From NCBI RefSeq assembly GCF_004919685.1, contig NZ_SMYZ01000012.1, positions 248,001-312,000 of the forward strand: 64,000 nucleotides of DNA. Direction: 5' to 3'. This document shows, piece by piece, positions 28,654 through 38,199 of this stretch. Origin of the DNA: Mesorhizobium norvegicum (lineage in GTDB: Bacteria > Pseudomonadota > Alphaproteobacteria > Rhizobiales > Rhizobiaceae). The notes beneath the pieces were generated by a model that saw nothing but the letters and a program-made list of their open reading frames with translations, ran no database searches and had not been told where the DNA came from. Each line of letters opens with the position of its first letter. Positions within the stretch are counted from its first letter, which is position 1. The position numbers were made by a program, and so were the translations under genes.

Positions 28654-29106
28654 CTAGCGGCCGACCAGGCGATCGATCACCGGTTGCAACCGTTCGGGCG
28701 TGATCGGCTTGGCGACCACCACGTCGACGATATCAGACAGGCCCAGGCTTTCCGTCGTGCCATTCTTGGTTGAAAGCAGGATTACCGGTGGCTGCGATTT
28801 GCCCGAGACCCGCCGCAACGCGGCGATGCTGGACATCAGATTGTCGCAGTCCTTGTTGTCGGCGCCGCCGTCAAGGACAACCGCACCGGGAATGAGGGAC
28901 CGCAAGATCTTTGCCGCCGTGTCGGGAGATTCCGAAATCGGCTTGAGCCCGGATCGCTCGACGATCTTTGAAATCACCACGCGATTGATTGGCGATCTGC
29001 CGACGACAAGCACCTGCGACGGATCACGGATCGTCTCGGTGCTTGAGTCGCGGGTCACCAGATTCGGATGTCTTGGAGTCTCGCCTTCGCGATTCACTGG
29101 GCACAC
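28654..29106 (-). CDS. Single-domain response-regulator-like (degenerate receiver) protein
   Basis: 150 residues forming one receiver-like domain (about 30-150). The phospho-acceptor-position Asp is present (GAVVLDGGADN) and so is the late lysine (VVVAKPITPERL). The paired acids after beta-1 are missing: the sequence is VLVVGRSPINRVV where VxxVDDxxxxR is usual. Metal-dependent phosphorylation may therefore be impaired. No kinase or output domain is next to it; it may be an adaptor. Confidence 0.75.
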   Translation of the reverse strand: MCPVNREGETPRHPNLVTRDSSTETIRDPSQVLVVGRSPINRVVISKIVERSGLKPISESPDTAAKILRSLIPGAVVLDGGADNKDCDNLMSSIAALRRVSGKSQPPVILLSTKNGTTESLGLSDIVDVVVAKPITPERLQPVIDRLVGR

Positions 29107-29275
29107 AAGTCGGCCAAGAAGCTCGCCCCTATTTCAATGCAGAGTTGAATCTCAGGCGCAATTGGCGTGAGATCGCGACCCATGTCAAGTTGAAATAAAA
29201 GGAGCCGAAATCATCTCCGGGAGCAGTGAATTTCAAGCAACGCTACTGTACTGAACTGTCCACAAGTGCATTTCA

Positions 29276-29315
29276 TAAAAAGAAAATTCACCTGCGCAGA
29301 GACTGCGCAGGTGAA
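29276..29315 (-). terminator. Intrinsic terminator of the aceA operon
   Basis: A perfect 13-bp inverted repeat TTCACCTGCGCAG-aga-CTGCGCAGGTGAA at 29287-29315. On the minus strand it is followed by TTTTCTTTTTAT. It lies 22 bp beyond the small gene that follows aceA, ending both. Confidence 0.93.
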
Positions 29316-29337
29316 GGGTCGGTTGCAAGGATTTCGA

Positions 29338-29580
29338 TCAGCCGTGGCTCTGCTGTGTGACGATCACCGGGATCAGCAGATCGCCCCAGTTGCCGTCACC
29401 GCCGTGATGTCGTGCCGAGCGCACGAGCTCCACCGAGACGCCCGCCTCGACCGCCTTCATCACCGACTGGTTGAGGCGGTGCAGGTCGTTGGCGAGCATG
29501 CGGATCGTCGCTTGCTGGTCGACGCTCATCGTCGTGGACTGTTCCTCGGCGCGTTCCTTGACACGGCTTATCGATGCCAT
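29338..29580 (-). CDS. Small conserved-looking hypothetical protein downstream of aceA
   Basis: 80 residues, charged, mostly helical in appearance (SVDQQATIRMLANDLHRLNQ), with a Gly-rich turn and C-terminal LLIPVIVTQQSHG. No family recognised. It sits between aceA (57 bp upstream) and a strong terminator on the same strand, so it is probably co-expressed with isocitrate lyase. Confidence 0.65.
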   Translation of the reverse strand: MASISRVKERAEEQSTTMSVDQQATIRMLANDLHRLNQSVMKAVEAGVSVELVRSARHHGGDGNWGDLLIPVIVTQQSHG

Positions 29581-29637
29581 TGGTCTTCTCCTTGTTCCAA
29601 GCCCTGTTGGGCGTTTCCTCTGTATTTCTGTGGTCCG

Positions 29638-30927
<1,290 letters not shown>

Positions 30928-30991
30928 TGGTCACTCCGAAGGATTGCTGCACCGTGTCCGGGCATCAACCATCTGTGCGCCGGAATGTGAC

Positions 30992-31144
30992 TGAATTTAC
31001 ATTGCGGCGCGAAATGAGCCAGAAGAATCAAGGAAATCGCCAAAATATAAAGGAAAACCTGTGTTGCGTTTGACAGGCCTGCGCTGTAAATTTGTCACGC
31101 TTGTAAAGCTTGGCGTGGCGAGATCGCCGCGAAATTTGTGTAAA
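30992..31144. promoter_or_regulatory. aceA/regulator divergent control region with TGTAAA repeats
   Basis: Four TGTAAA elements lie between the genes: 31085-31090, 31102-31107 and 31139-31144 on the plus strand, and 30996-31001 on the minus strand. Three continue as TGTAAATT. RamB-type regulators bind short A/T-rich motifs at glyoxylate genes, so these are candidate sites for the adjacent regulator. This is an inference from position and repetition only. Confidence 0.5.
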
Positions 31145-31163
31145 TTCCTGTCAAGGACAGTCG

Positions 31164-32612
31164 ATGGCTGACCAGAAAATATTCGCCGGGCCGCGCATCC
31201 GCCGCATCCGCAACGCCAAGGGCCTGACTCAGACGGCGATGGCCGAGGGCCTCGGCATTTCGCCGTCCTATCTCAACCTGATCGAGCGCAACCAGCGGCC
31301 GCTGACGGTGCAGTTGATCCTGAAACTGGCGTCCGTCTACAAGGTCGATCCGCACGAGTTGCAGGGCGAGGCAAGGGGATCTGTCGCCGCCTTGAAGGAG
31401 GTGTTCACCGATCCTCTGCTGGTCGGCGAGCTGCCGGGAGATCAGGAGCTGATCGAGCTTGCCGAGGCAGCGCCCAACGCCTCCGCGGCGGTGATAAAAC
31501 TGTTCCGCGCCTATCGCGAGCAGGCCGAGCGCCTGTCCGATCTCAACGAGCTTTTGGCGCGCGAAGGTCGCGCGACGGCGCTTTCCGGCGCCCGCCTGCC
31601 GATCGATGAGGTGCACGAGATTTTCGAGCGCCGGCCGAACCATTTCGCAGCCCTCGAGGAGGAGGCCGCGGCGTTCACCTCGGTGCTCGATCCCGGGGAC
31701 GATCTGTTCGGCGCGCTGAAGGCCTGGCTGAAGCGCGAATATGGCATCGTGGTCAAAGTGCTGCCTGTCGCCACCATGCCGAACTGGCGCCGCCGTTATG
31801 ATCGCCACTCGCAGCGCCTGTTCCTGTCCGAACGCCTGTCGCCGTTCGACCAGTTGCGCGAAGTCGCGATGGAGGCCTGTCTGATCCGCATGACGGTCGC
31901 GGTCGCCGGCGAGATCCAGGCGCTCAAACTCACCACCGACGAGGCACGCCGGCTAGCCCGCTTCGAACTTGGCCGCTATGCGGCGCATGCGCTGATGATG
32001 CCCTACCAGGCCTTTCACGCGGCTGCCGTGCGTGCCCGCTATGACATCGACGTCCTGCGCTCGCGCTTTGGAGTCTCCTTCGAACAGGCGGCGAACCGAC
32101 TGACCATGCTGCAGCGGCAGGGTGCCTCGGGCGTGCCGTTCTTCATGCTGGAGGTCGACAATGCCGGCAACCGCTTCCGCAAGGCCGGCAGCCAGGGCTT
32201 TCCGCAAAGCCGCTTCAGCGGCGGCTGTCCCAAACTGCCCGTGCATGTTGCCTTCACCCAGCCCGGCCAGATCTTCGTCGAGGCGGTGGAAATGCCCGAC
32301 GGCGCCGAGTTCCTGTGCATCGCCCGCACGCTGGAAGGGCCGCAAGGCGCGTTCTCGGAACGCCCGCGCCGCACCGCGCTGCTGCTCGGTTGCGACATCG
32401 GCTTTCGTGACGACATCATTTACGGCGCGGCACTGCCCGGCGTGGTTACCTCCGCAAGGGCCGGGGCCGGCAATGTCGCGGCGACGCCGGTCGGGCCTGC
32501 CTGCCGGCTTTGCGAACGCGTCGGCTGCCTGGCGCGCGCCGAACCGCCGGTGACGCGTCCGCTCGGCCTCGACGAGATGGTGACGGGCTTGAGCGCCTTC
32601 GATTTCCAGTGA
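31164..32612 (+). CDS. ScfR/RamB-type short-chain fatty acyl transcriptional regulator
   Basis: 482 residues. An N-terminal XRE-type HTH (RIRNAKGLTQTAMAEGLGI, SYLNLIERNQRPLT) is followed by an ImmA/IrrE-like middle part and the ScfR C-terminal domain. The latter has the cysteines GCPKLPVHVAF and CRLCERVGCLAR (C-x2-C-x4-C). Family members sense short-chain acyl-CoAs and control acetate/propionate genes such as aceA. Its divergent position next to aceA fits direct control. Start at 31164 after AAGGACAG. Confidence 0.9.
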   Translation: MADQKIFAGPRIRRIRNAKGLTQTAMAEGLGISPSYLNLIERNQRPLTVQLILKLASVYKVDPHELQGEARGSVAALKEVFTDPLLVGELPGDQELIELAEAAPNASAAVIKLFRAYREQAERLSDLNELLAREGRATALSGARLPIDEVHEIFERRPNHFAALEEEAAAFTSVLDPGDDLFGALKAWLKREYGIVVKVLPVATMPNWRRRYDRHSQRLFLSERLSPFDQLREVAMEACLIRMTVAVAGEIQALKLTTDEARRLARFELGRYAAHALMMPYQAFHAAAVRARYDIDVLRSRFGVSFEQAANRLTMLQRQGASGVPFFMLEVDNAGNRFRKAGSQGFPQSRFSGGCPKLPVHVAFTQPGQIFVEAVEMPDGAEFLCIARTLEGPQGAFSERPRRTALLLGCDIGFRDDIIYGAALPGVVTSARAGAGNVAATPVGPACRLCERVGCLARAEPPVTRPLGLDEMVTGLSAFDFQ

Positions 32613-32747
32613 CGCCGAGGCAAGGTGCCACAATTGTCGCCGGTCGCTGGCTCACCCCGGACCTGCATCTTTGCGTTACGCGAACAGAGCATCTTTTCGT
32701 CGTCTCCTGCGCATCGTCCCGTCCACAAAAGCCCGACAGTCGCGCCC

Positions 32748-33701
32748 ATGACCGACACCGCATCATCGCCGATCGTCGCATCGCCAGCCGTGTCGCCGCG
32801 CGAGGAACGCGTCGGCATGCTTTTGGTGTTCCTGTCGGCGCTGATGTGGAGTTTCGGCGGCACCATCGCCCGCTTCATCACCGTCGACGACAGCTGGACG
32901 GTTATTTTCTGGCGCTCCGTCTGGGCAGCCGCCTTCCTGGTCTGCTTCATGATCTGGCGCGACGGTTGGCGCGGCATGCTGAGATTGTTCCGTGACATGG
33001 GTCTGCCCGGCCTTGCCGTCGGGGTCTGCTTCGCCACCGCGTCGACCGCCTTCGTCGTGGCGCTTGCCTACACCACCGTCGCCAACATCCTGTTGATGCA
33101 GGCCGGCGTGCCCTTGCTGGCGGCGCTGTTTGCCTGGGCGTTGTTTCGCGAAAGGGTTGGTGTCGCGACCTGGGTGGCGATTGCCGCCGTCATCGCCGGC
33201 GTCGCCATCATGGTGTCGGAATCGCTTGATGGCGCCGTCTCGCCGATAGGTGACGGGCTGGCGCTGTTGATCGCGGTCATGTTCTCGATCGCCACCGTCA
33301 TCACCCGGCGGTTTTCCAGCGTGCGCATGACGCCGGCAACCTGCCTCGGCACCATGCTTGCGGCCGGCTTTGCCGCCTCGCAGGCATCGACATTCACCGT
33401 ATCGGTCAGTGATATGGGCTTTCTCTTTGCTTTCGGCGTGGTCAATCTCGGCATTGGTCTCGCGTTCTTCGCCACCGGCGCACGGCTGATTCCGGCGGCC
33501 ATCGCGGCGCTGCTCGGCACGTTCGAGCCGATCCTCGGCCCGATATGGGTCTGGCTCATCCATTCCGAGGTGCCGTCGGCGCGCACCATCATCGGTGGCG
33601 CGGTGGTGGTCACGGCGCTGCTTGTCCATATCGGGCTCGAGTTCAAGCGCCAGACACGGCCCGAGCGTGCAGGCGTCACCGGGGTGCCGTCGCCTAATTG
33701 A
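32748..33701 (+). CDS. DMT superfamily (EamA) transporter
   Basis: 317 residues with about ten hydrophobic segments and two EamA repeats (MLLVFLSALMWSFGGTIARF starts the first; FVVALAYTTVANILLMQAGV is typical mid-repeat). Exports or takes up small metabolites; substrate unknown. Start taken at ATG 32748, which gives a short cytoplasmic leader; the ORF is open from 32625. Confidence 0.87.
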   Translation: MTDTASSPIVASPAVSPREERVGMLLVFLSALMWSFGGTIARFITVDDSWTVIFWRSVWAAAFLVCFMIWRDGWRGMLRLFRDMGLPGLAVGVCFATASTAFVVALAYTTVANILLMQAGVPLLAALFAWALFRERVGVATWVAIAAVIAGVAIMVSESLDGAVSPIGDGLALLIAVMFSIATVITRRFSSVRMTPATCLGTMLAAGFAASQASTFTVSVSDMGFLFAFGVVNLGIGLAFFATGARLIPAAIAALLGTFEPILGPIWVWLIHSEVPSARTIIGGAVVVTALLVHIGLEFKRQTRPERAGVTGVPSPN

Positions 33702-34051
33702 AGCGGCGTGCAGCTTTGCCATTGACAACTTCGTAGCCGCGCGGGCAGGCTGAGACCACGGCAACAACAAGACAGGCGTATCTTGCCAAGTCTCCCCCCC
33801 GGTCAGATCGAGACCGGACCATATCGTCGTATCTCTGCCCGCGCCACGGCGAAAGCCTCTGACGGTATCGGCACGCCTCCCAGGCCGCCGCAGGGACACA
33901 GAGCCACCTCTTGCCGCTCATCGAACCGCCTGCATGGTGTCGGCAGTTCGCGCTTGTCGCCCCTTGGAAAGCTCAATAGTCTGAAACAAATGCCCGGTCG
34001 CGCGGGGTCCGCGACGAGCCGGCAATGGAACACTCACCAAAGGAGAATAGC
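33702..34051. other. Intergenic region upstream of potF
   Basis: 350 bp with no convincing gene. It probably carries the potFGHI promoter. A TTGACA at 33723 has no clear -10 partner at the usual distance. The end of the region has a strong ribosome site (AAAGGAGAATAGC) for potF. Confidence 0.3.
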
Positions 34052-35149
34052 ATGATCCGCAAAGCGCTCTGGCTTTCGGCAACCTCGGCATTTCTGACGC
34101 TTTTCACCGTCGGCGGTCACGCCGAAGACCGCGTCGTCAACGTCTTCAACTGGTCGGACTACATCGACAGTTCGATCATCGACGATTTCACCAAGCAAAC
34201 CGGCATCAAGGTCGTCTACGATACCTTCGATTCCAACGAAATCCTTGAAACCAAGCTGCTTGCCGGTGGCAGCGGCTATGACGTCGTCGTGCCCAGCGGC
34301 AATTTCCTTGCGCGCCAGATCCAGGCCGGGGTGTTCCAGAAGCTCGACAAGTCGAAACTGCCGAACATTTCCAACATGTGGGACACGGTTTCGGAGCGAA
34401 CCGCCAAGTATGACCCCGGCAACGAATACTCGGTCAACTACATGTGGGGCACGGTTGGCATCGGCTACAACATCAAGAAGGTTCAGGCGGCACTCGGCAC
34501 CGACAAAATCGACAGCTGGGATGTCTTCTTCAATCCCGACAGCCTGGCCAAGCTGAAGGACTGCGGCGTCTATGTGCTGGACTCGCCGGCCGACATCATT
34601 CCGGCGGCCTTGAAATATCTCAACCTAGACCCGAACAGCACGTCGCCAGACGATATCGCCAAGGCCGAGGAGGCTCTGCTCAAGGTCCGGCCTTATATCA
34701 GGAAGTTCCACTCCTCCGAATACATCAACGCGCTCGCCAACGGCGATATCTGCCTGGCGGTCGGCTGGTCGGGTGACGTGTTCCAGGCCCGCAACCGCGC
34801 GGTCGAGGCCAAGCAAGGCGTCGAGATCGGCTATTCCGTGCCGAAGGAGGGCGCTCAGATGTGGTTCGACCAGATGGCGATCCCTGCCGACGCGCCGCAT
34901 GTCGCGGAGGCGCTCGAATTCATCAATTACATGATGAAGCCGGAAGTTATCGCCAAATCGTCGAACTACGTGCTCTACGCAAACGGCAACAAGGCTTCGC
35001 AGCAATTCGTCGACAAGGCACTGTTGGATGATCCTTCGGTTTATCCCGATGCCGAGACGATAAAGAAGCTCTACACCGTCTCGCCATACGATCCCAAGAC
35101 CCAGCGCGTCATCACGCGCACCTGGACCAAGATCGTTACGGGCCAGTAG
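34052..35149 (+). CDS. potF: Polyamine ABC transporter substrate-binding protein
   Basis: 365 residues with signal peptide KALWLSATSAFLTLFTVGGHA, then the PotD/PotF opening VVNVFNWSDYIDSSI. The later GYDVVVPSG and AVGWSGDVFQARNRA are also family-like. Binds putrescine/spermidine-type polyamines in the periplasm and delivers them to PotGHI, the next three genes. ATG 34052 is preceded by AAAGGAG. Confidence 0.93.
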   Translation: MIRKALWLSATSAFLTLFTVGGHAEDRVVNVFNWSDYIDSSIIDDFTKQTGIKVVYDTFDSNEILETKLLAGGSGYDVVVPSGNFLARQIQAGVFQKLDKSKLPNISNMWDTVSERTAKYDPGNEYSVNYMWGTVGIGYNIKKVQAALGTDKIDSWDVFFNPDSLAKLKDCGVYVLDSPADIIPAALKYLNLDPNSTSPDDIAKAEEALLKVRPYIRKFHSSEYINALANGDICLAVGWSGDVFQARNRAVEAKQGVEIGYSVPKEGAQMWFDQMAIPADAPHVAEALEFINYMMKPEVIAKSSNYVLYANGNKASQQFVDKALLDDPSVYPDAETIKKLYTVSPYDPKTQRVITRTWTKIVTGQ

Positions 35150-35160
35150 GCAAATCCGAC

Positions 35161-35196
35161 ATGGTCCCGGCAGCCACCTGCCGGGACCATTCTTTT
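35161..35196 (+). terminator. Perfect hairpin between potF and potG (attenuator/partial terminator)
   Basis: ATGGTCCCGGCAG-ccac-CTGCCGGGACCAT is a perfect 13-bp stem followed by TCTTTTC, 11 bp after potF. Inside an ABC operon such a structure usually causes partial termination or protects the upstream mRNA, giving more binding protein than ATPase and permeases. Confidence 0.8.
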
Positions 35197-35232
35197 CTGG
35201 GGCAAGAAGCAAGAATCAGGACGGAGTGGGAC

Positions 35233-36372
35233 ATGAAATCGCTTGGCAGCATCCGCAGGGATTTTGCGCCGTGGAACGACCCGAACGCCAAGCCATATAT
35301 TCAGTTCGACAACGTCACCAAGAAGTTCGGTGACTTCACCGCCGTCAACAATCTGTCGCTGACCATCTTCGAGCGCGAGTTCTTCGCTCTGCTCGGCGCC
35401 TCCGGCTGCGGAAAATCGACCCTGCTCAGGATGCTCGCCGGCTTCGAGGAGCCGACGGCCGGGCGCATCCTACTCGATGGCCAGGATCTGCGCGGCATCC
35501 CGCCCTACCGGCGGCCGGTCAACATGATGTTCCAGTCCTATGCGCTGTTCCCGCACATGACGGTCGAGAACAACATCGCCTTCGGCCTCAAGCAGGACGG
35601 CATGCCGAAGCCCGAGATCGCGTCGCGCGTTGCCGAGATGCTGAAGCTGGTCAAGCTCGAGCAGTTCGCCAAGCGCAAGCCGCATCAGCTGTCCGGTGGC
35701 CAGCGCCAGCGCGTCGCACTCGCCCGCTCGGTCGCCAAGCGGCCGAAGGTGCTGTTGCTCGACGAGCCGCTCGGCGCATTGGACAAGAAACTGCGCGAGG
35801 AAACGCAGTTCGAACTGATGGACCTGCAGCAGAACCTCGGTCTGACCTTCGTCGTCGTCACCCACGACCAGGAAGAGGCGATGACGATGGCCGATCGCAT
35901 CGCCATCATCGACAAGGGCGAGGTGATGCAGGTGGCAACGCCGGCCGAAGTCTATGAAGCCCCCAGCTCGCGCTTTGTCGCCCACTTCGTCGGCAACGTG
36001 AATATGTTCGAGGGCAAGGTCGCCGAGCGGACGGCCAAGACAACCCGCATCGCGGGTGCTACCGGAGCCCAGATCGTCGTCGACAACGCCGTCGACACGG
36101 CCGCAGGCGCCGATATCGTGTTCGCCATCAGGCCAGAGAAGATCAGGATCTCGTCGAAAAAGCCCGCCGATGCGGTCAATGCGCTCGAAGGCGAGGTCTA
36201 CGACATCGCCTATCTCGGCGACATGACGGTCTATCACGTCAGGCTGGACGACGGGCAGATGGTGCGGGCAAGCACCATGAACGCGGCCCGCATCGCCGAG
36301 GATCCGCTGAGCTGGAACGACCGCGCCTGGGTTTCCTTCCGGCCCGACGCCGGCGTCGTGCTGACGCGGTAG
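35233..36372 (+). CDS. potG: Polyamine ABC transporter ATP-binding protein
   Basis: 379 residues. Walker A GASGCGKST, signature LSGGQRQRVALARS, Walker B VLLLDEPLGALD and H-loop VVTHDQEEAM are all intact, followed by a TOBE-like C-terminal domain. Powers putrescine/spermidine import with PotH and PotI. ATG 35233 (MKSLGSIRRDF) chosen; the ORF is open across the hairpin to 35161. Confidence 0.95.
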   Translation: MKSLGSIRRDFAPWNDPNAKPYIQFDNVTKKFGDFTAVNNLSLTIFEREFFALLGASGCGKSTLLRMLAGFEEPTAGRILLDGQDLRGIPPYRRPVNMMFQSYALFPHMTVENNIAFGLKQDGMPKPEIASRVAEMLKLVKLEQFAKRKPHQLSGGQRQRVALARSVAKRPKVLLLDEPLGALDKKLREETQFELMDLQQNLGLTFVVVTHDQEEAMTMADRIAIIDKGEVMQVATPAEVYEAPSSRFVAHFVGNVNMFEGKVAERTAKTTRIAGATGAQIVVDNAVDTAAGADIVFAIRPEKIRISSKKPADAVNALEGEVYDIAYLGDMTVYHVRLDDGQMVRASTMNAARIAEDPLSWNDRAWVSFRPDAGVVLTR

Positions 36373-36381
36373 GGGGCGAGC

Positions 36382-37356
36382 ATGTCGAGCGCCGCCGTCA
36401 CCACCGCATCAGCCTCTCCGGCAACCAATGCCGGCAAATCCGCCCTCGCCAGGCTGGGCGCGGCCTTCTTTGGCCGCCTGGTCATCATCATCCCCTATGT
36501 CTGGCTGCTGTTCTTCTTCCTCATTCCGTTCGTCATCGTCTTCAAGATTTCACTGTCGCAGACGGCGATCGCCATTCCGCCCTATACGCCGGCACTCGAT
36601 TTCAGCGGCGGCATTTCGGGGTTCGTTGCCCAGCTGAAACAACTCAGTCTCGACAACTACACCTGGCTGACGCAGGACGCGCTCTACTTCAACGCCTACG
36701 TGACCAGCGTCATCATCGCCGCGATCTCGACGGTCCTGACATTGCTCGTCGGCTATCCGATCGCCTACGGCATGGCGCGTGCGCCGGCGACGATCCGCCC
36801 GACCTTGCTGATGCTGGTGATCCTGCCGTTCTGGACCTCGTTCCTGATCCGCGTTTATGCCTGGATCGGCATTCTCAAGCCCGAAGGGCTGCTCAATCAG
36901 CTGCTGCTCGCCACCGGCGTCATCCACCAGCCGCTGATCATCCTCAACACCTATACGGCGATCTTCATCGGGATCGTCTATTCCTACCTGCCGTTCATGG
37001 TGCTGCCGCTCTATTCCGCGCTTGAGAAGATGGATTATTCGCTGATCGAGGCAGCCAAGGATCTCGGCTGCCCGCCGACCAGCGCGTTTTGGAAGATCAC
37101 CTTCCCGCTGTCGCTGCCCGGCGTCATCGCCGGTTGCCTGCTGGTGTTCATCCCCGCGGTCGGCGAATTCGTCATTCCCGACCTGCTCGGCGGATCGCAG
37201 ACGCTGATGATCGGCAAGACGCTGTGGAACGAGTTCTTCGCCAATCGCGACTGGCCGGTATCGTCGGCCGTGGCCGTCATCCTGCTGTTGCTGCTGATCG
37301 TGCCGATCATGCTCTTCCAGCGGGCTCAGGCGCGCGCTCAAGAAATGGACAGGTGA
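36382..37356 (+). CDS. potH: Polyamine ABC transporter permease PotH
   Basis: 324 residues, six or so membrane segments, with the EAA-type cytoplasmic loop EAAKDLGCPPTSAFWKITFP that docks to the ATPase. Starts 9 bp after potG; potI follows after 4 bp. N-terminal 35 residues are a polar leader. Confidence 0.94.
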   Translation: MSSAAVTTASASPATNAGKSALARLGAAFFGRLVIIIPYVWLLFFFLIPFVIVFKISLSQTAIAIPPYTPALDFSGGISGFVAQLKQLSLDNYTWLTQDALYFNAYVTSVIIAAISTVLTLLVGYPIAYGMARAPATIRPTLLMLVILPFWTSFLIRVYAWIGILKPEGLLNQLLLATGVIHQPLIILNTYTAIFIGIVYSYLPFMVLPLYSALEKMDYSLIEAAKDLGCPPTSAFWKITFPLSLPGVIAGCLLVFIPAVGEFVIPDLLGGSQTLMIGKTLWNEFFANRDWPVSSAVAVILLLLLIVPIMLFQRAQARAQEMDR

Positions 37357-37360
37357 CCTC

Positions 37361-38179
37361 ATGAACGCCACCTGGAGCCGCTTCAACATCACCTCGATCG
37401 TGCTTGGCTTTGCCTTTCTCTATTTGCCGATCGTGCTGCTCATCGTCTTCTCCTTCAACGAGTCGAAACTGGTCACGGTCTGGGGCGGTTTCTCGACCAA
37501 ATGGTACGTCTCGCTGTTCCACAACCAGGGCCTCATGGACGCGACCTGGGTGACGGCGCGTGTTGGTCTGATCTCGGCCACAGTTGCGACGGTGCTGGGC
37601 ACTCTGGCTGCACTCACCTTGACCCGCTACACGCGTTTCAAGGGCAGGGTGCTGTTTTCAGGCATGGTCTTTGCGCCGCTGGTCATGCCGGAAGTCATCA
37701 CCGGCCTGTCGCTGTTGCTGCTCTTCGTCGCCGTCGGCCTCGACCGCGGCTTCCTCACCGTGACGCTCGCCCACATCACGCTGACCATGTGCTTCGTCGC
37801 CGTCGTCGTGCAGTCGCGCCTCATCACCTTCGACCGCTCGCTGGAAGAAGCGGCGATGGATCTGGGCGCAACGCCGGTGAAGACCTTTTTCCAGATCACG
37901 CTGCCGGTCATCATGCCGGCCATTGTCTCCGGCTGGATGCTGGCCTTCACCTTGTCGCTCGACGATCTGGTCATCGCCAGCTTCACCTCGGGGCCGGGCG
38001 CCACGACGCTGCCGATGAAGATCTACAGCCAGGTTCGCCTCGGCGTGACGCCGGAGATCAACGCCGCCTGCACCATTTTGATCGCCGTTGTGGCGATTGG
38101 CGTCGTCATCGCCTCGCTTGCCAACAAGCGGCGTGAGGTGCAGCGCCAGCTCGACGAGCAGGCCGCGCAGCGCGGCTGA
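37361..38179 (+). CDS. potI: Polyamine ABC transporter permease PotI
   Basis: 272 residues with six membrane segments and the EAA loop EEAAMDLGATPVKTFFQITL. Second permease half of the polyamine importer and last gene of the potFGHI operon. The DDLVIASFTSGPG block is typical of PotC/PotI. Confidence 0.94.
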   Translation: MNATWSRFNITSIVLGFAFLYLPIVLLIVFSFNESKLVTVWGGFSTKWYVSLFHNQGLMDATWVTARVGLISATVATVLGTLAALTLTRYTRFKGRVLFSGMVFAPLVMPEVITGLSLLLLFVAVGLDRGFLTVTLAHITLTMCFVAVVVQSRLITFDRSLEEAAMDLGATPVKTFFQITLPVIMPAIVSGWMLAFTLSLDDLVIASFTSGPGATTLPMKIYSQVRLGVTPEINAACTILIAVVAIGVVIASLANKRREVQRQLDEQAAQRG

Positions 38180-38199
38180 AAGATGGAAGGCGCGGCTGC

